A stretch of 64,000 bases of DNA from Kitasatospora sp. NBC_01246 (lineage in GTDB: Bacteria; Actinomycetota; Actinomycetes; Streptomycetales; Streptomycetaceae), in NCBI RefSeq assembly GCF_036226505.1, contig NZ_CP108484.1, forward strand, positions 7,287,501 to 7,351,500, read 5' to 3'. The translations under genes and the position numbers were made by a program. Position 1 is the first letter of the stretch. Every line of letters begins with the position of its first letter. The notes beneath the pieces are model-generated. The model was not told where the DNA came from. It worked only from the letters and a program-made list of their open reading frames with translations, and did not search any database. Shown in pieces: positions 30,379 through 38,022 of the stretch.

Positions 30379-31716
30379 GTGCTAGGAGACTATCCGATCA
30401 AGGGACGGCGCGCCAGCGAGATCGCGGCCGACGTCGAGCAGGGCGTCAGCAGCGGGCGGCTCGCGCCCGGCACCGCACTGCCCCCGCTGCGCGACCTGGC
30501 CGCCGAACTCGGCGTCAACCCCAACACCGTCGCCGCCGCCTACCGGCTGCTCCGCGACCGGGGGGTGATCGAGACCGCCGGCCGCAAGGGCAGCCGGATC
30601 CGCCCGCGGCCGGCGCTCACTCCGCGCGACCAGATCCGGGTGCCCGTCCCACCGGACGCCCGGGACCTCTCCAACGGCAACCCCGACCCGGCGCTGCTCC
30701 CCGACCTCACCCCGGCCCTCGCCGCCGCGGCCGAGGCCGCCCGCCGCGACCCGGTGCTCTACGGGCGCCCCTCCGCCGATCCGGGGCTCCTGGCCCTCGC
30801 CGGTGCGGGCTTCCGCGCCGACGGCCTGCCCGACGCGCCGATCGCCATCAACTCCGGCTCGCTCGACACCATCGAGCGGATCCTGGCCACCCGGCTGCGC
30901 CCCGGGGACGCCGTCGCCGTCGAGGACCCGGGGTGGGGGAGCCTGATGGACCTGCTGCCCGCCCTCGGACTGCGGCCCGCTCCCGTCCGGCTGGACGACG
31001 AGGGGCCGCTGCCGGAGGCGCTCGCCGAGGCGCTGGCGGCCGGGGCCCGCGCGGTGGTCGTCACCAGCCGCGCGCAGAACCCGACCGGCGCGGTGGTCAC
31101 CGCCGCCCGGGCGGCCGCGCTGCGGGCGGTGCTGGCGGGCCATCCCGGGGTGCTGCTGATCGAGGACGACCACGGCCACGGCATGGTCGACCAGCCCTTC
31201 CACTCGCTGGTCGGGGCCGGCTCCGAGCACTGGGTGGTGGTGCGCTCGGCGGCCAAGGCCTACGGGCCGGACCTGCGGCTCTCCTTCGCGGTCGGGGACG
31301 CCGACACCATCGGCCGGGTGCAGGGCCGTCAGCGGCTCGGGGCCGGCTGGGTCAGCCATCTGCTGCAGGGCACGGTCGCCGAGCTGTGGCGCACCGACGC
31401 GGCACCGGCCGCGCGGGTGGCCGCCGCCTACCGGGCGCGCCGGGACGCCCTGCTGGGGGAGCTGGCCGCCCGTGGCATCGAGGCGCACGGCGCGAGCGGG
31501 CTGAACGTCTGGGTGCCCGTCCCGGACGAGACCGGCGCGCTCGCCGCGCTGGTGCAGCGCGGCTGGGTCGTGGCGCCGGGCGCGCGGTTCCGCCTGCAGT
31601 CCGCGCCGGGGCTGCGGATCACCGTCGCCCGGCTCGATCCGGCCGAGGCACGGCGGCTGGCCGACGACCTGGCGGCCGTGCTCGGAGCGGACGGTGCCGG
31701 TTCGCGACTGATCTGA
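30379..31716 (+). CDS. MocR/PdxR-family regulator (GntR HTH fused to aminotransferase-like domain)
   Basis: 445 aa. A GntR winged helix occupies residues 1-75 (ASEIAADVEQGVSSGRLAPG, PPLRDLAAELGVNPNTVAAA, LLRDRGVIETAGRKGS). A fold-type I aminotransferase domain follows with K293 in RSAAKAYGPDLRLSF as the PLP lysine and SRAQNPTGAV. MocR proteins sense PLP or amino acids and act at adjacent or divergent promoters; the divergent flavoprotein gene is the natural candidate. The first of two 22-bp direct repeats overlaps its stop codon. Confidence 0.9.
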   Translation: MLGDYPIKGRRASEIAADVEQGVSSGRLAPGTALPPLRDLAAELGVNPNTVAAAYRLLRDRGVIETAGRKGSRIRPRPALTPRDQIRVPVPPDARDLSNGNPDPALLPDLTPALAAAAEAARRDPVLYGRPSADPGLLALAGAGFRADGLPDAPIAINSGSLDTIERILATRLRPGDAVAVEDPGWGSLMDLLPALGLRPAPVRLDDEGPLPEALAEALAAGARAVVVTSRAQNPTGAVVTAARAAALRAVLAGHPGVLLIEDDHGHGMVDQPFHSLVGAGSEHWVVVRSAAKAYGPDLRLSFAVGDADTIGRVQGRQRLGAGWVSHLLQGTVAELWRTDAAPAARVAAAYRARRDALLGELAARGIEAHGASGLNVWVPVPDETGALAALVQRGWVVAPGARFRLQSAPGLRITVARLDPAEARRLADDLAAVLGADGAGSRLI

Positions 31717-31775
31717 ACCGGTCGGTAACAGGCCGGGAATCCTGTGCACGACCGATCTGAACCGGTCGGTAACAG
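31710..31775. repeat. Two perfect 22-bp direct repeats upstream of the SGNH gene
   Basis: GATCTGAACCGGTCGGTAAC plus two bases occurs at 31710-31731 and identically at 31754-31775, a 44-bp period (about four helical turns). A shorter copy GCGGTAACAAG is at 31802-31812. The first copy contains the stop codon of the MocR gene. The array fills the 200-bp gap before the secreted SGNH hydrolase gene and may be an operator. Confidence 0.7.
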
Positions 31776-31916
31776 AGTGAGAAACCTGGTGCAGATACCT
31801 AGCGGTAACAAGCGCGAGCATGTCATCTTCATCGCGCCACCGGCCGGCGGCCCACCCTCACCTCCGCGTCTCCCCGCCCCCACCGTGCGGACGAGACCGA
31901 CCGCAGGAGTTCCGCC

Positions 31917-33113
31917 GTGCCCGAAAACCGTTCGAGCATCACTCGCAGAACCACCCGCCTCACCCGGCGGCTGCTCGCCGCCGCCCTCGCCCTGCCGCTC
32001 GGCGCGGCCGGCCTGGTCGCCGGCGCCGCCGCACCGGCCGCGGCCGCCGGCGCGGTGCCGGCCGGGCCCACCGCCAGCGTCACCCTGGGGGACAGCTACA
32101 TCTCCGGCGAGGCCGGCCGCTGGAAGGGCAACTCGGTCGTCACCGGCGGAAGCCGGTCCGGTACCGACCGGGCCTGGACCGGCAGCGCCTACGACCCGAG
32201 CGGGGTCTACGGCGCGACGTATGCCAGCGGGTGCGACCGCTCGGACGTCGCCGAGGTGCGCAGCGCCCCGACCGTGACCCAGACCCAGCTGAACCTGGCC
32301 TGCTCGGGGGCCGTCGCCGCCAATGTCTTCCGGGCCGCCAACGGCGGCCAGTCGTTCAAGGGCGAGGCGCCGCAGGCCGACCAGCTCGCCTCCGTGGCGC
32401 GGCAGTACAACGTCAAGCTGATCACGCTCTCGATCGGCGGGAACGACCTCGGCTTCGCCGACGTGATCCAGAGCTGCGTCACGGACTACCTCGTCTGGTA
32501 CTCCTACTGCCACGACGACCAGCAGGGCGAGATCGACTCCCGGATGCCCGGCGCGATGGCGGGGGTCGGCAAGGCGCTGGACGAGATCCGGACCGTGATG
32601 GCCGGTGCGGGCTACGCGACCGGGGACTACCGGGTCGTGCTGCAGTCCTACCCCTCGCCGATCCCGCGCGGCGCCGAGATGCGCTACCCGGAGAGCGGCT
32701 GGAGCCGGTCCGACACCGGCGGCTGTCCGTTCTGGAACGGCGACGCGGACTGGGCCCGGGACTCGCTGGTGCCGCAGATCTCGCGGGCGCTGGCCGGGGT
32801 CGCCGCCGCGAAGGGGGCGCAGTTCCTGGACCTGGCGGACATGCTGCAGGGGCGCGAGGTCTGCTCCAAGGCCACCAAGCAGGCGAGTTCGAGCAGCGCG
32901 CCGTCCGCCACCACGAGTGAGTGGGCGCGGTTCGTCGACGGCGGGCTCAGCGCCTCGCAGGGCACGATCCAGGAGTCGATGCACCCGAACTACTACGGCC
33001 AGCAGGCCCTCGGGCAGTGCCTGACCCTGCTGTACGCGCGGCCGACCGGCAACTACGGCTGCCGCAACACGGCCGGCAAGGACGCGAGCGGGATGTACCT
33101 CACCGCGCGGTAG
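31917..33113 (+). CDS. Secreted SGNH/GDSL hydrolase
   Basis: 398 aa from GTG 31917 (GGAG 8 nt upstream). Signal peptide about residues 1-44: twin Arg/Lys-rich start, hydrophobic LLAAALALPLGAAGLVAG and AAAPAAAAGA cleavage region. Block I is TLGDSYISGEAG (S60), block III SIGGNDLGF, block V ESMHPNYYGQ with the catalytic His. Several Cys suggest disulfides. A secreted lipase/esterase; substrate unknown. Divided from the convergent ndh gene by a strong hairpin. Confidence 0.88.
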   Translation: MPENRSSITRRTTRLTRRLLAAALALPLGAAGLVAGAAAPAAAAGAVPAGPTASVTLGDSYISGEAGRWKGNSVVTGGSRSGTDRAWTGSAYDPSGVYGATYASGCDRSDVAEVRSAPTVTQTQLNLACSGAVAANVFRAANGGQSFKGEAPQADQLASVARQYNVKLITLSIGGNDLGFADVIQSCVTDYLVWYSYCHDDQQGEIDSRMPGAMAGVGKALDEIRTVMAGAGYATGDYRVVLQSYPSPIPRGAEMRYPESGWSRSDTGGCPFWNGDADWARDSLVPQISRALAGVAAAKGAQFLDLADMLQGREVCSKATKQASSSSAPSATTSEWARFVDGGLSASQGTIQESMHPNYYGQQALGQCLTLLYARPTGNYGCRNTAGKDASGMYLTAR

Positions 33114-33121
33114 CGCGCGGC

Positions 33122-33173
33122 GCGGCCGGTCCCCGTCCCCGGGCCCGAGTGGGCGGGAACGGGGACCGGCCGC
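33122..33173. terminator. Bidirectional terminator between SGNH and ndh genes
   Basis: GCGGCCGGTCCCCGT (33122-33136) and ACGGGGACCGGCCGC (33159-33173) form a perfect 15-bp stem between two convergent stop codons. Confidence 0.8.
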
Positions 33174-33179
33174 GGCGGG

Positions 33180-34538
33180 TCAGCCCTTGGCGAGCAGCGC
33201 CTCGGCGTGCGCGCGCACCTGGTCCTTCGTCAGATAGGCGTCGGTGTACTCGAAGTCCCGCAGCCGGGCGGGCTGGCGGGCCAGGAAGCCGGTCCGGACG
33301 AAGTCGTCGCCGGCGGTGGCGTTGAGCAGCCAGTTGGCGCCGACCCGGAACTTCGCCACGTTGGTGCGCATCGCCATCAGGTGGTAGCCGCGGGCGACCA
33401 CCTGGGCGGGGACGCCGCGCAGTTCGACGCCGACCGGCTTGGAGACCGCGTCCTTGCCGCCGAGGTCCACCACCAGGCCCAGGTCCTTGTGGTAGTAGGG
33501 CTCCAGCGGCTGGTTGCGCAGCGCGGCGATCACGTTGTTGGCCACCGCCCGGCCCTGGCGGGCGGAGTGCTGGGCGGTGGGCGGGCAGACCGCGCCGTCG
33601 CCCTTCGCGAGGTCCGGGACGGCGGCGGCGTCGCCGAGTGCGAAGACGCCCTCGAACTGCGGAACCCGCATCTCCGCGGTGACCGCGATCCGGCCGCGGA
33701 CCGTCTCGGCGTCCAGGGTGCCGATCAGCGGGCTGGCCGCGACGCCGGCCGTCCAGATCAGCGTCCGGCAGGGGAGCACCCGGCCGTCGGTGAACTTGAC
33801 CGACTCGGCGCCGACTTCGGCCACCGAGACGCCCAGCGAGACCTCGATGCCGCGCTCGCGCAGCACCTCCAGGGCGGCGACGCCGAGGGCGTCGCCGAGC
33901 TCCGGCATCAGCTTCGGGGCGATGTCGATCAGGTGCCACTTGATCTGCCGGGCGTCCAGCCGCGGGTAGCGCCGGGCGGCCGCGGTGGTCAGCCGCTGGA
34001 GGCAGGCGGCGGTCTCGGTGCCCGCGTAGCCGCCGCCGACCACCACGAACTGGAGCCGGGACTCGCGCTCCCGCTGGTCCAGGGTGGCGGAGGCGAGGTC
34101 GAGTTGGGCGATGACGTGGTCGCGGACGTAGGTCGCCTCGGCGAGCGTCTTCATGCCGCGCGCGTAGTCGGTCAGGCCCGGGATGTCGAAGGTGCGGGTC
34201 ACGCTGCCGGGCGCGAGCACCAGGTAGTCGTACTTCTGCGCGACCACCTCGTCGGTGATCTTGCGGACCACGCAGACCTTGGAACGCGGGTCGACGCCGA
34301 TCGCGCCGCCGGGGACGATGTGGGTGCGGCGCAGCGTCCGGCGGAGCGAGACCGCGACCGACTGCGGGGTCAGCACCCCGGCCGCCACGTGCGGGAGCAG
34401 CGGCAGATAGAGCTGATAGCTGAACGGCGTGACCAGCGAGATCTCCGCCTCCGAGGGCGTGAGCTTGCGTTCGAGCCGGCGAGCGCACTCCAGTCCGGCG
34501 AAGCCACCGCCCACGATCAGGATCCGAGCTCGTTCCAT
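33180..34538 (-). CDS. ndh: Type II NADH dehydrogenase (NAD(P)/FAD-dependent oxidoreductase)
   Basis: 452 aa. Two Rossmann dinucleotide motifs: ILIVGGGFAGLECARRLE near the N-terminus (FAD) and FVVVGGGYAGTETA near 165 (NADH); FALGDAAAVPD is the second FAD contact and PPTAQHSARQGRAVANNV the quinone-side helix. It passes electrons from NADH to menaquinone without pumping protons. Membrane binding is peripheral. AAGGGA precedes ATG 34538. No Rex operator is visible upstream. Confidence 0.88.
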   Translation of the reverse strand: MERARILIVGGGFAGLECARRLERKLTPSEAEISLVTPFSYQLYLPLLPHVAAGVLTPQSVAVSLRRTLRRTHIVPGGAIGVDPRSKVCVVRKITDEVVAQKYDYLVLAPGSVTRTFDIPGLTDYARGMKTLAEATYVRDHVIAQLDLASATLDQRERESRLQFVVVGGGYAGTETAACLQRLTTAAARRYPRLDARQIKWHLIDIAPKLMPELGDALGVAALEVLRERGIEVSLGVSVAEVGAESVKFTDGRVLPCRTLIWTAGVAASPLIGTLDAETVRGRIAVTAEMRVPQFEGVFALGDAAAVPDLAKGDGAVCPPTAQHSARQGRAVANNVIAALRNQPLEPYYHKDLGLVVDLGGKDAVSKPVGVELRGVPAQVVARGYHLMAMRTNVAKFRVGANWLLNATAGDDFVRTGFLARQPARLRDFEYTDAYLTKDQVRAHAEALLAKG

Positions 34539-34709
34539 CGTTCATCCCTTACAGTGCAGTTCGTACCGTGCAAGGTCCCCACTACTCTGAGCCACACTCG
34601 CACGGCGGAGCGGGCGCTGCCACCGGACGGCGCGGATGGCGCAGGCCCGCGCCGGGCGGGGACGGCACGCGGCGCCCGGTCCGCGCATATGCCCGATAGG
34701 CTGTCCGGC

Positions 34710-35465
34710 GTGCTCCCCGAGGTGACGGCGGTCCGTTATGTGACGCCACTGCGAGAAGGCGGCTCGATGCCGGGCCTGGTCGAGGCCGACGACCGGCGGC
34801 TGTACGCCCTGAAATGGGTCGGCGCCGCGCAGGGCCGCAAAGCGCTGGTGGCGGAGGTGCTGGCCGGTGAGCTGGGCCGCCGGCTCGGGCTGCCGGTACC
34901 GGAGTTGGTCACGGTGGACCTCGACCCGGTGCTGGCCCGCAGCGAGCCGGACCCGCAGATCCAGGACCAGATGCGGGCCAGTGGCGGCCGCAACCTCGGG
35001 ATGGCCTTCGTCAGCGGGGCGCTCAACTTCGACCCGCTCTGCTTCGAGGTGGACGCCGGGCTGGCCGGGCAGGTGCTCTGGTTCGACGCCCTGATCGGCA
35101 ACGTCGACCGCTCGTGGCGCAACCCCAACCTGCTGGTGGCCACCGGCGGGCTGCGGCTGATCGACCACGGCGCCAGCCTGATCTTCCATCACCACTGGGC
35201 GGGCGCGGCCGGCTGGATCCGCCGCCCGTACGACGCCTCCGACCACGCGCTGTTGCGCGCGGAGCCCGATCTGGTGGCCGCGGACAAGGCGCTCGCGCCG
35301 CTCGCCGAGGCGGCGGTGGAGGCGGCGGTGGCGCAGATCCCGGACGTCTGGCTGGTGGACGAGCCGGGCTTCGACTCGCCCGAGGCGGTGCGCGCCGCGT
35401 ACCGCTCCCAGCTGACCGGGCGACTGGCCGGTCCGCGTGACTGGCTGCCGGGGGTCTCCGCATGA
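34710..35465 (+). CDS. HipA-like kinase-fold protein
   Basis: 251 aa. The family pattern TAVRYVTPLREGGSMPGLVEADD, ALKWVGAAQGRKALVAEVLAGELGRRLGLPVPE, WFDALIGNVDRSWRNPN and LRLIDHGASLIF is that of actinobacterial HipA-like proteins; DRSWRNPN and IDHG correspond to the catalytic and metal-binding loops of the kinase fold. GTG 34710 is chosen because TAGGCT (34697-34702) lies 7 nt upstream as a leaderless -10 box; the frame also has ATG 34689. It overlaps the DUF3037 gene by 4 bp. Substrate unknown; no classical HipB antitoxin is present. Confidence 0.83.
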   Translation: MLPEVTAVRYVTPLREGGSMPGLVEADDRRLYALKWVGAAQGRKALVAEVLAGELGRRLGLPVPELVTVDLDPVLARSEPDPQIQDQMRASGGRNLGMAFVSGALNFDPLCFEVDAGLAGQVLWFDALIGNVDRSWRNPNLLVATGGLRLIDHGASLIFHHHWAGAAGWIRRPYDASDHALLRAEPDLVAADKALAPLAEAAVEAAVAQIPDVWLVDEPGFDSPEAVRAAYRSQLTGRLAGPRDWLPGVSA

Positions 35466-35875
35466 GCGAGTCCGTGACGCCGGCCCCGCCGGCCGTCGAG
35501 CTGCACGACTACGAGTACGCGGTGATCCGGGCGGTGCCCCGGGTCGAGCGCGGCGAGTGCGTCAACGTCGGGGTGCTGCTGTACTGCCGGCAGAGCGCGC
35601 ACCTGGGCGCCCGGACCCATCTGGACCAGGCCCGGCTGCTGGCGCTCGACCCGGTGGCGGACGTCGCCGGGGTGCGGCGGGCGTTGCACGGGATCGAGGC
35701 GGTCTGCGCGGGCGGGCCCGCGGCCGGTCCGGCGGCGGGCGACAGTCCGGGGCAGCGGTTCCGCTGGCTGACGGCGCCGCGCAGTGCCATCGTCCAGCCG
35801 GGACCGGTGCACACCGGGCTGACCGGTGACCCGGAGGCCGAGCTGCGGCGGCTCTTCGACCAGCTGGTGCTCTGA
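35462..35875 (+). CDS. DUF3037 family protein
   Basis: 137 aa, coupled by an ATGA overlap to the HipA-like gene. DYEYAVIRAVPRVERGECVNVGVLLYC and LDQARLLALDP match DUF3037; RFRWLTAPRSAIVQPGPVHTG is the second half. DUF3037 with a HipA-like kinase is a recurrent actinobacterial pair, so they likely act together, but no function is known. Confidence 0.85.
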   Translation: MSESVTPAPPAVELHDYEYAVIRAVPRVERGECVNVGVLLYCRQSAHLGARTHLDQARLLALDPVADVAGVRRALHGIEAVCAGGPAAGPAAGDSPGQRFRWLTAPRSAIVQPGPVHTGLTGDPEAELRRLFDQLVL

Positions 35876-35930
35876 GGGCGACCGGTCGGGTGCCCGGGGG
35901 CCGTCCGGGGGCCCTTCCGGGGCCGAGCGG

Positions 35931-35991
35931 TTGACCTGCGGACTTTTGCCCCGGTCAAAGCTTGAGTTGGTGAAGCACTCGGTCGTACGCT
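35931..35991 (+). promoter_or_regulatory. Leaderless MarR promoter with upstream inverted repeat
   Basis: TTGAGT (35962-35967), an 18-nt spacer and TACGCT (35986-35991), with ATG 35998 six nt further, point to a leaderless message. Just upstream, TTGACC (35931-35936) and GGTCAA (35953-35958) form an inverted repeat with a 16-nt gap that could be an operator. Confidence 0.5.
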
Positions 35992-35997
35992 GGCCCC

Positions 35998-36453
35998 ATG
36001 GGTTCGACAGCGACGACGACCGTACCGACCAACGCCGAGTTGATGGAGGCGTTGGCCGCCGTCGGCGCCGCCTACTTCCAGGACTTCGCGGGAGCCGCGG
36101 CCCGGCACGGTCTCTCCTCCTCCCAGGCGAAGGCGCTCGGTGCGGTGCAGGAGCCGGTACCGATGCGCGCGCTGGCCGGCCGGCTGGGCTGCGACGCCTC
36201 CAACGTGACGGGGATCGTCGACCGGCTGGAGTCGCTCGGCCTGGCCAACCGCGAGGCGGCGGCCGGGGACCGGCGGGTCAAGATCGTGGTGATCACCGAG
36301 CAGGGCCGCGAGATCCTCGGGCTGATCCGCGGCGAGATGAGCCGTACCCACCAGGCCTTCGAGGCGATGACGGACGAGCAGCGGATCTCGCTGCACTCGA
36401 TCTGCGCGCAGGTGCTGCCGGTCCTCGCCGGGCGCTCGCCCGGCACGGTGTAG
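35998..36453 (+). CDS. MarR-family transcriptional regulator
   Basis: 151 aa winged helix protein: LSSSQAKALGAVQEPVPM, RALAGRLGCDASNVTGIVDRLESLGL (helix-turn-helix) and REAAAGDRRVKIVVITEQGREIL (wing). Length and layout are standard. Its target is not evident; the flanking genes (DUF3037 and purB) run in the same direction with their own promoters, so autoregulation at 35931-35991 is the only local prediction. Confidence 0.9.
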   Translation: MGSTATTTVPTNAELMEALAAVGAAYFQDFAGAAARHGLSSSQAKALGAVQEPVPMRALAGRLGCDASNVTGIVDRLESLGLANREAAAGDRRVKIVVITEQGREILGLIRGEMSRTHQAFEAMTDEQRISLHSICAQVLPVLAGRSPGTV

Positions 36454-36459
36454 CGGTTC

Positions 36460-36500
36460 GGCGGCACAGCGGCACAGCGGCACGGCGGCACAGCGGTACG
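36460..36500. repeat. Short tandem repeat (GCGGCACA units)
   Basis: About five imperfect copies of a GCGGCACA unit follow the MarR stop codon. Probably slippage-prone non-coding sequence; it lies before the purB promoter. Confidence 0.5.
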
Positions 36501-36584
36501 GCGATCGGCCGGGGCGGGCGCGGGAGGCGGCAGCGCCCGGTCCGCCGCCGCTCGCGCTGACCTCGGCTGTTAGGCTTGCGAAGC

Positions 36585-38015
36585 GTGAGCGCGAAGCCCC
36601 AGATCCCCAATGTCCTGGCCTCCCGGTACGCCTCGGCGACCCTGGCCCAGCTGTGGTCCCCCGAGCACAAGGTGGTCCTTGAGCGCCACCTGTGGCTCGC
36701 CGTCCTGAAGGCCCAGCAGGACCTCGGCGTGGAGGTGCCCGCGGGCGCCGTCGCCGACTACGAGCGGGTGATCGACCAGGTCGACCTCGGTTCGATCGCC
36801 GCCCGCGAGCGGGTCACCCGGCACGACGTGAAGGCGCGGATCGAGGAGTTCAGCGACCTCGCCGGCCACGAGCAGATCCACAAGGGCATGACCTCCCGGG
36901 ACCTGACCGAGAACGTCGAGCAGCTGCAGATCCGCCAGTCGCTGGAGCACGTCCGCGACCGCACGGTCGCCGTGCTGGTCCGCCTGGGCCGGCTCGCCGC
37001 CCAGCACTCCGAGCTGGTCATGGCCGGCCGGTCGCACAACGTCGCCGCGCAGGCCACCACCCTGGGCAAGCGCTTCGCGACCGTCGCCGACGAGGTGCTG
37101 GTCGCCTTCCGCCGGCTGGAGGAGCTGATCGCCCGCTACCCGCTGCGCGGGATCAAGGGCCCGGTCGGCACCGCCCAGGACATGCTGGACCTGCTCGGCG
37201 GCGACACCGACAAGCTCGCCGAGCTGGAGCGCCGGGTGGCCGGTCACCTCGGCTTCGACCACGTGCTGACCAGCGTCGGCCAGGTCTACCCGCGCTCGCT
37301 GGACTTCGAGGTGCTCACCGCCCTCGTCCAGCTCTCGGCCGGGCCGTCCAGCCTGGCCAAGACGATCCGCCTGATGGCCGGCCACGAGCTGGTCACCGAG
37401 GGGTTCAAGGAGGGCCAGGTCGGTTCCTCCGCGATGCCGCACAAGATGAACACCCGCTCCTGCGAGCGCGTCAACGGCCTGGCCGTCATCCTGCGCGGGT
37501 ACGCCTCGATGACCGCCGAGCTGGGCGGCGACCAGTGGAACGAGGGCGACGTCTCCTGCTCGGTGGTCCGCCGAGTCGCGCTGCCGGACGCCTTCTTCGC
37601 CTTCGACGGCCTGCTGGAGACCTTCCTGACCGTCCTCGACGAGTTCGGCGCCTTCCCCGCCGTGATCGAGGCCGAGCTGGACCGCTACCTGCCGTTCCTG
37701 GCCACCACCAAGGTGCTGATGGGCGCGGTGCGGGCGGGCGTCGGCCGGGAGACCGGGCACGAGGTCATCAAGGAGCACGCCGTCGCCTCGGCGCTGGCGA
37801 TGCGGGCCGGCGCGCGGGAGAACGAGCTGCTGGACCGGCTGGCGGCGGACGCGCGGATCCCGCTGGACCGGGCCGGGCTGGACGCGCTGCTGGCCGACCG
37901 GCTCTCCTTCACCGGCGCGGCCGGTGCCCAGGTCGCCGAGGTGGTCCGCCAGGTCGAGGCCGTCGCGGCCGCCTACCCCGACGCCGCCAAGTACGCCCCG
38001 GGCGACATCCTCTGA
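36585..38015 (+). CDS. purB: Adenylosuccinate lyase
   Basis: 476 aa of the fumarase/aspartase superfamily. The signature is SSAMPHKMNTRSCERVNG (H286, K287 region), with GRSHNVAAQATTLGKRFATV and MTSRDLTENVEQLQ as other active-site segments. It catalyses two steps of purine synthesis, SAICAR to AICAR and adenylosuccinate to AMP, releasing fumarate. Start GTG 36585 lies 8 nt after a TAGGCT -10 box (36571-36576), indicating a leaderless transcript; an in-frame TTG at 36576 is rejected. The stop is only 7 bp from the convergent MFS stop. Confidence 0.95.
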   Translation: MSAKPQIPNVLASRYASATLAQLWSPEHKVVLERHLWLAVLKAQQDLGVEVPAGAVADYERVIDQVDLGSIAARERVTRHDVKARIEEFSDLAGHEQIHKGMTSRDLTENVEQLQIRQSLEHVRDRTVAVLVRLGRLAAQHSELVMAGRSHNVAAQATTLGKRFATVADEVLVAFRRLEELIARYPLRGIKGPVGTAQDMLDLLGGDTDKLAELERRVAGHLGFDHVLTSVGQVYPRSLDFEVLTALVQLSAGPSSLAKTIRLMAGHELVTEGFKEGQVGSSAMPHKMNTRSCERVNGLAVILRGYASMTAELGGDQWNEGDVSCSVVRRVALPDAFFAFDGLLETFLTVLDEFGAFPAVIEAELDRYLPFLATTKVLMGAVRAGVGRETGHEVIKEHAVASALAMRAGARENELLDRLAADARIPLDRAGLDALLADRLSFTGAAGAQVAEVVRQVEAVAAAYPDAAKYAPGDIL

Positions 38016-38022
38016 CGTTGCC

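Noticed and set aside
33207..34709. Long N-terminal extension of the HipA-like frame
   Set aside because: It is antisense to ndh; a leaderless -10 box and family alignment put the start at 34710.
36460..36500. Possible CRISPR-like array
   Set aside because: Units are 8-9 bp, directly adjacent and without spacers; simple tandem repeat.
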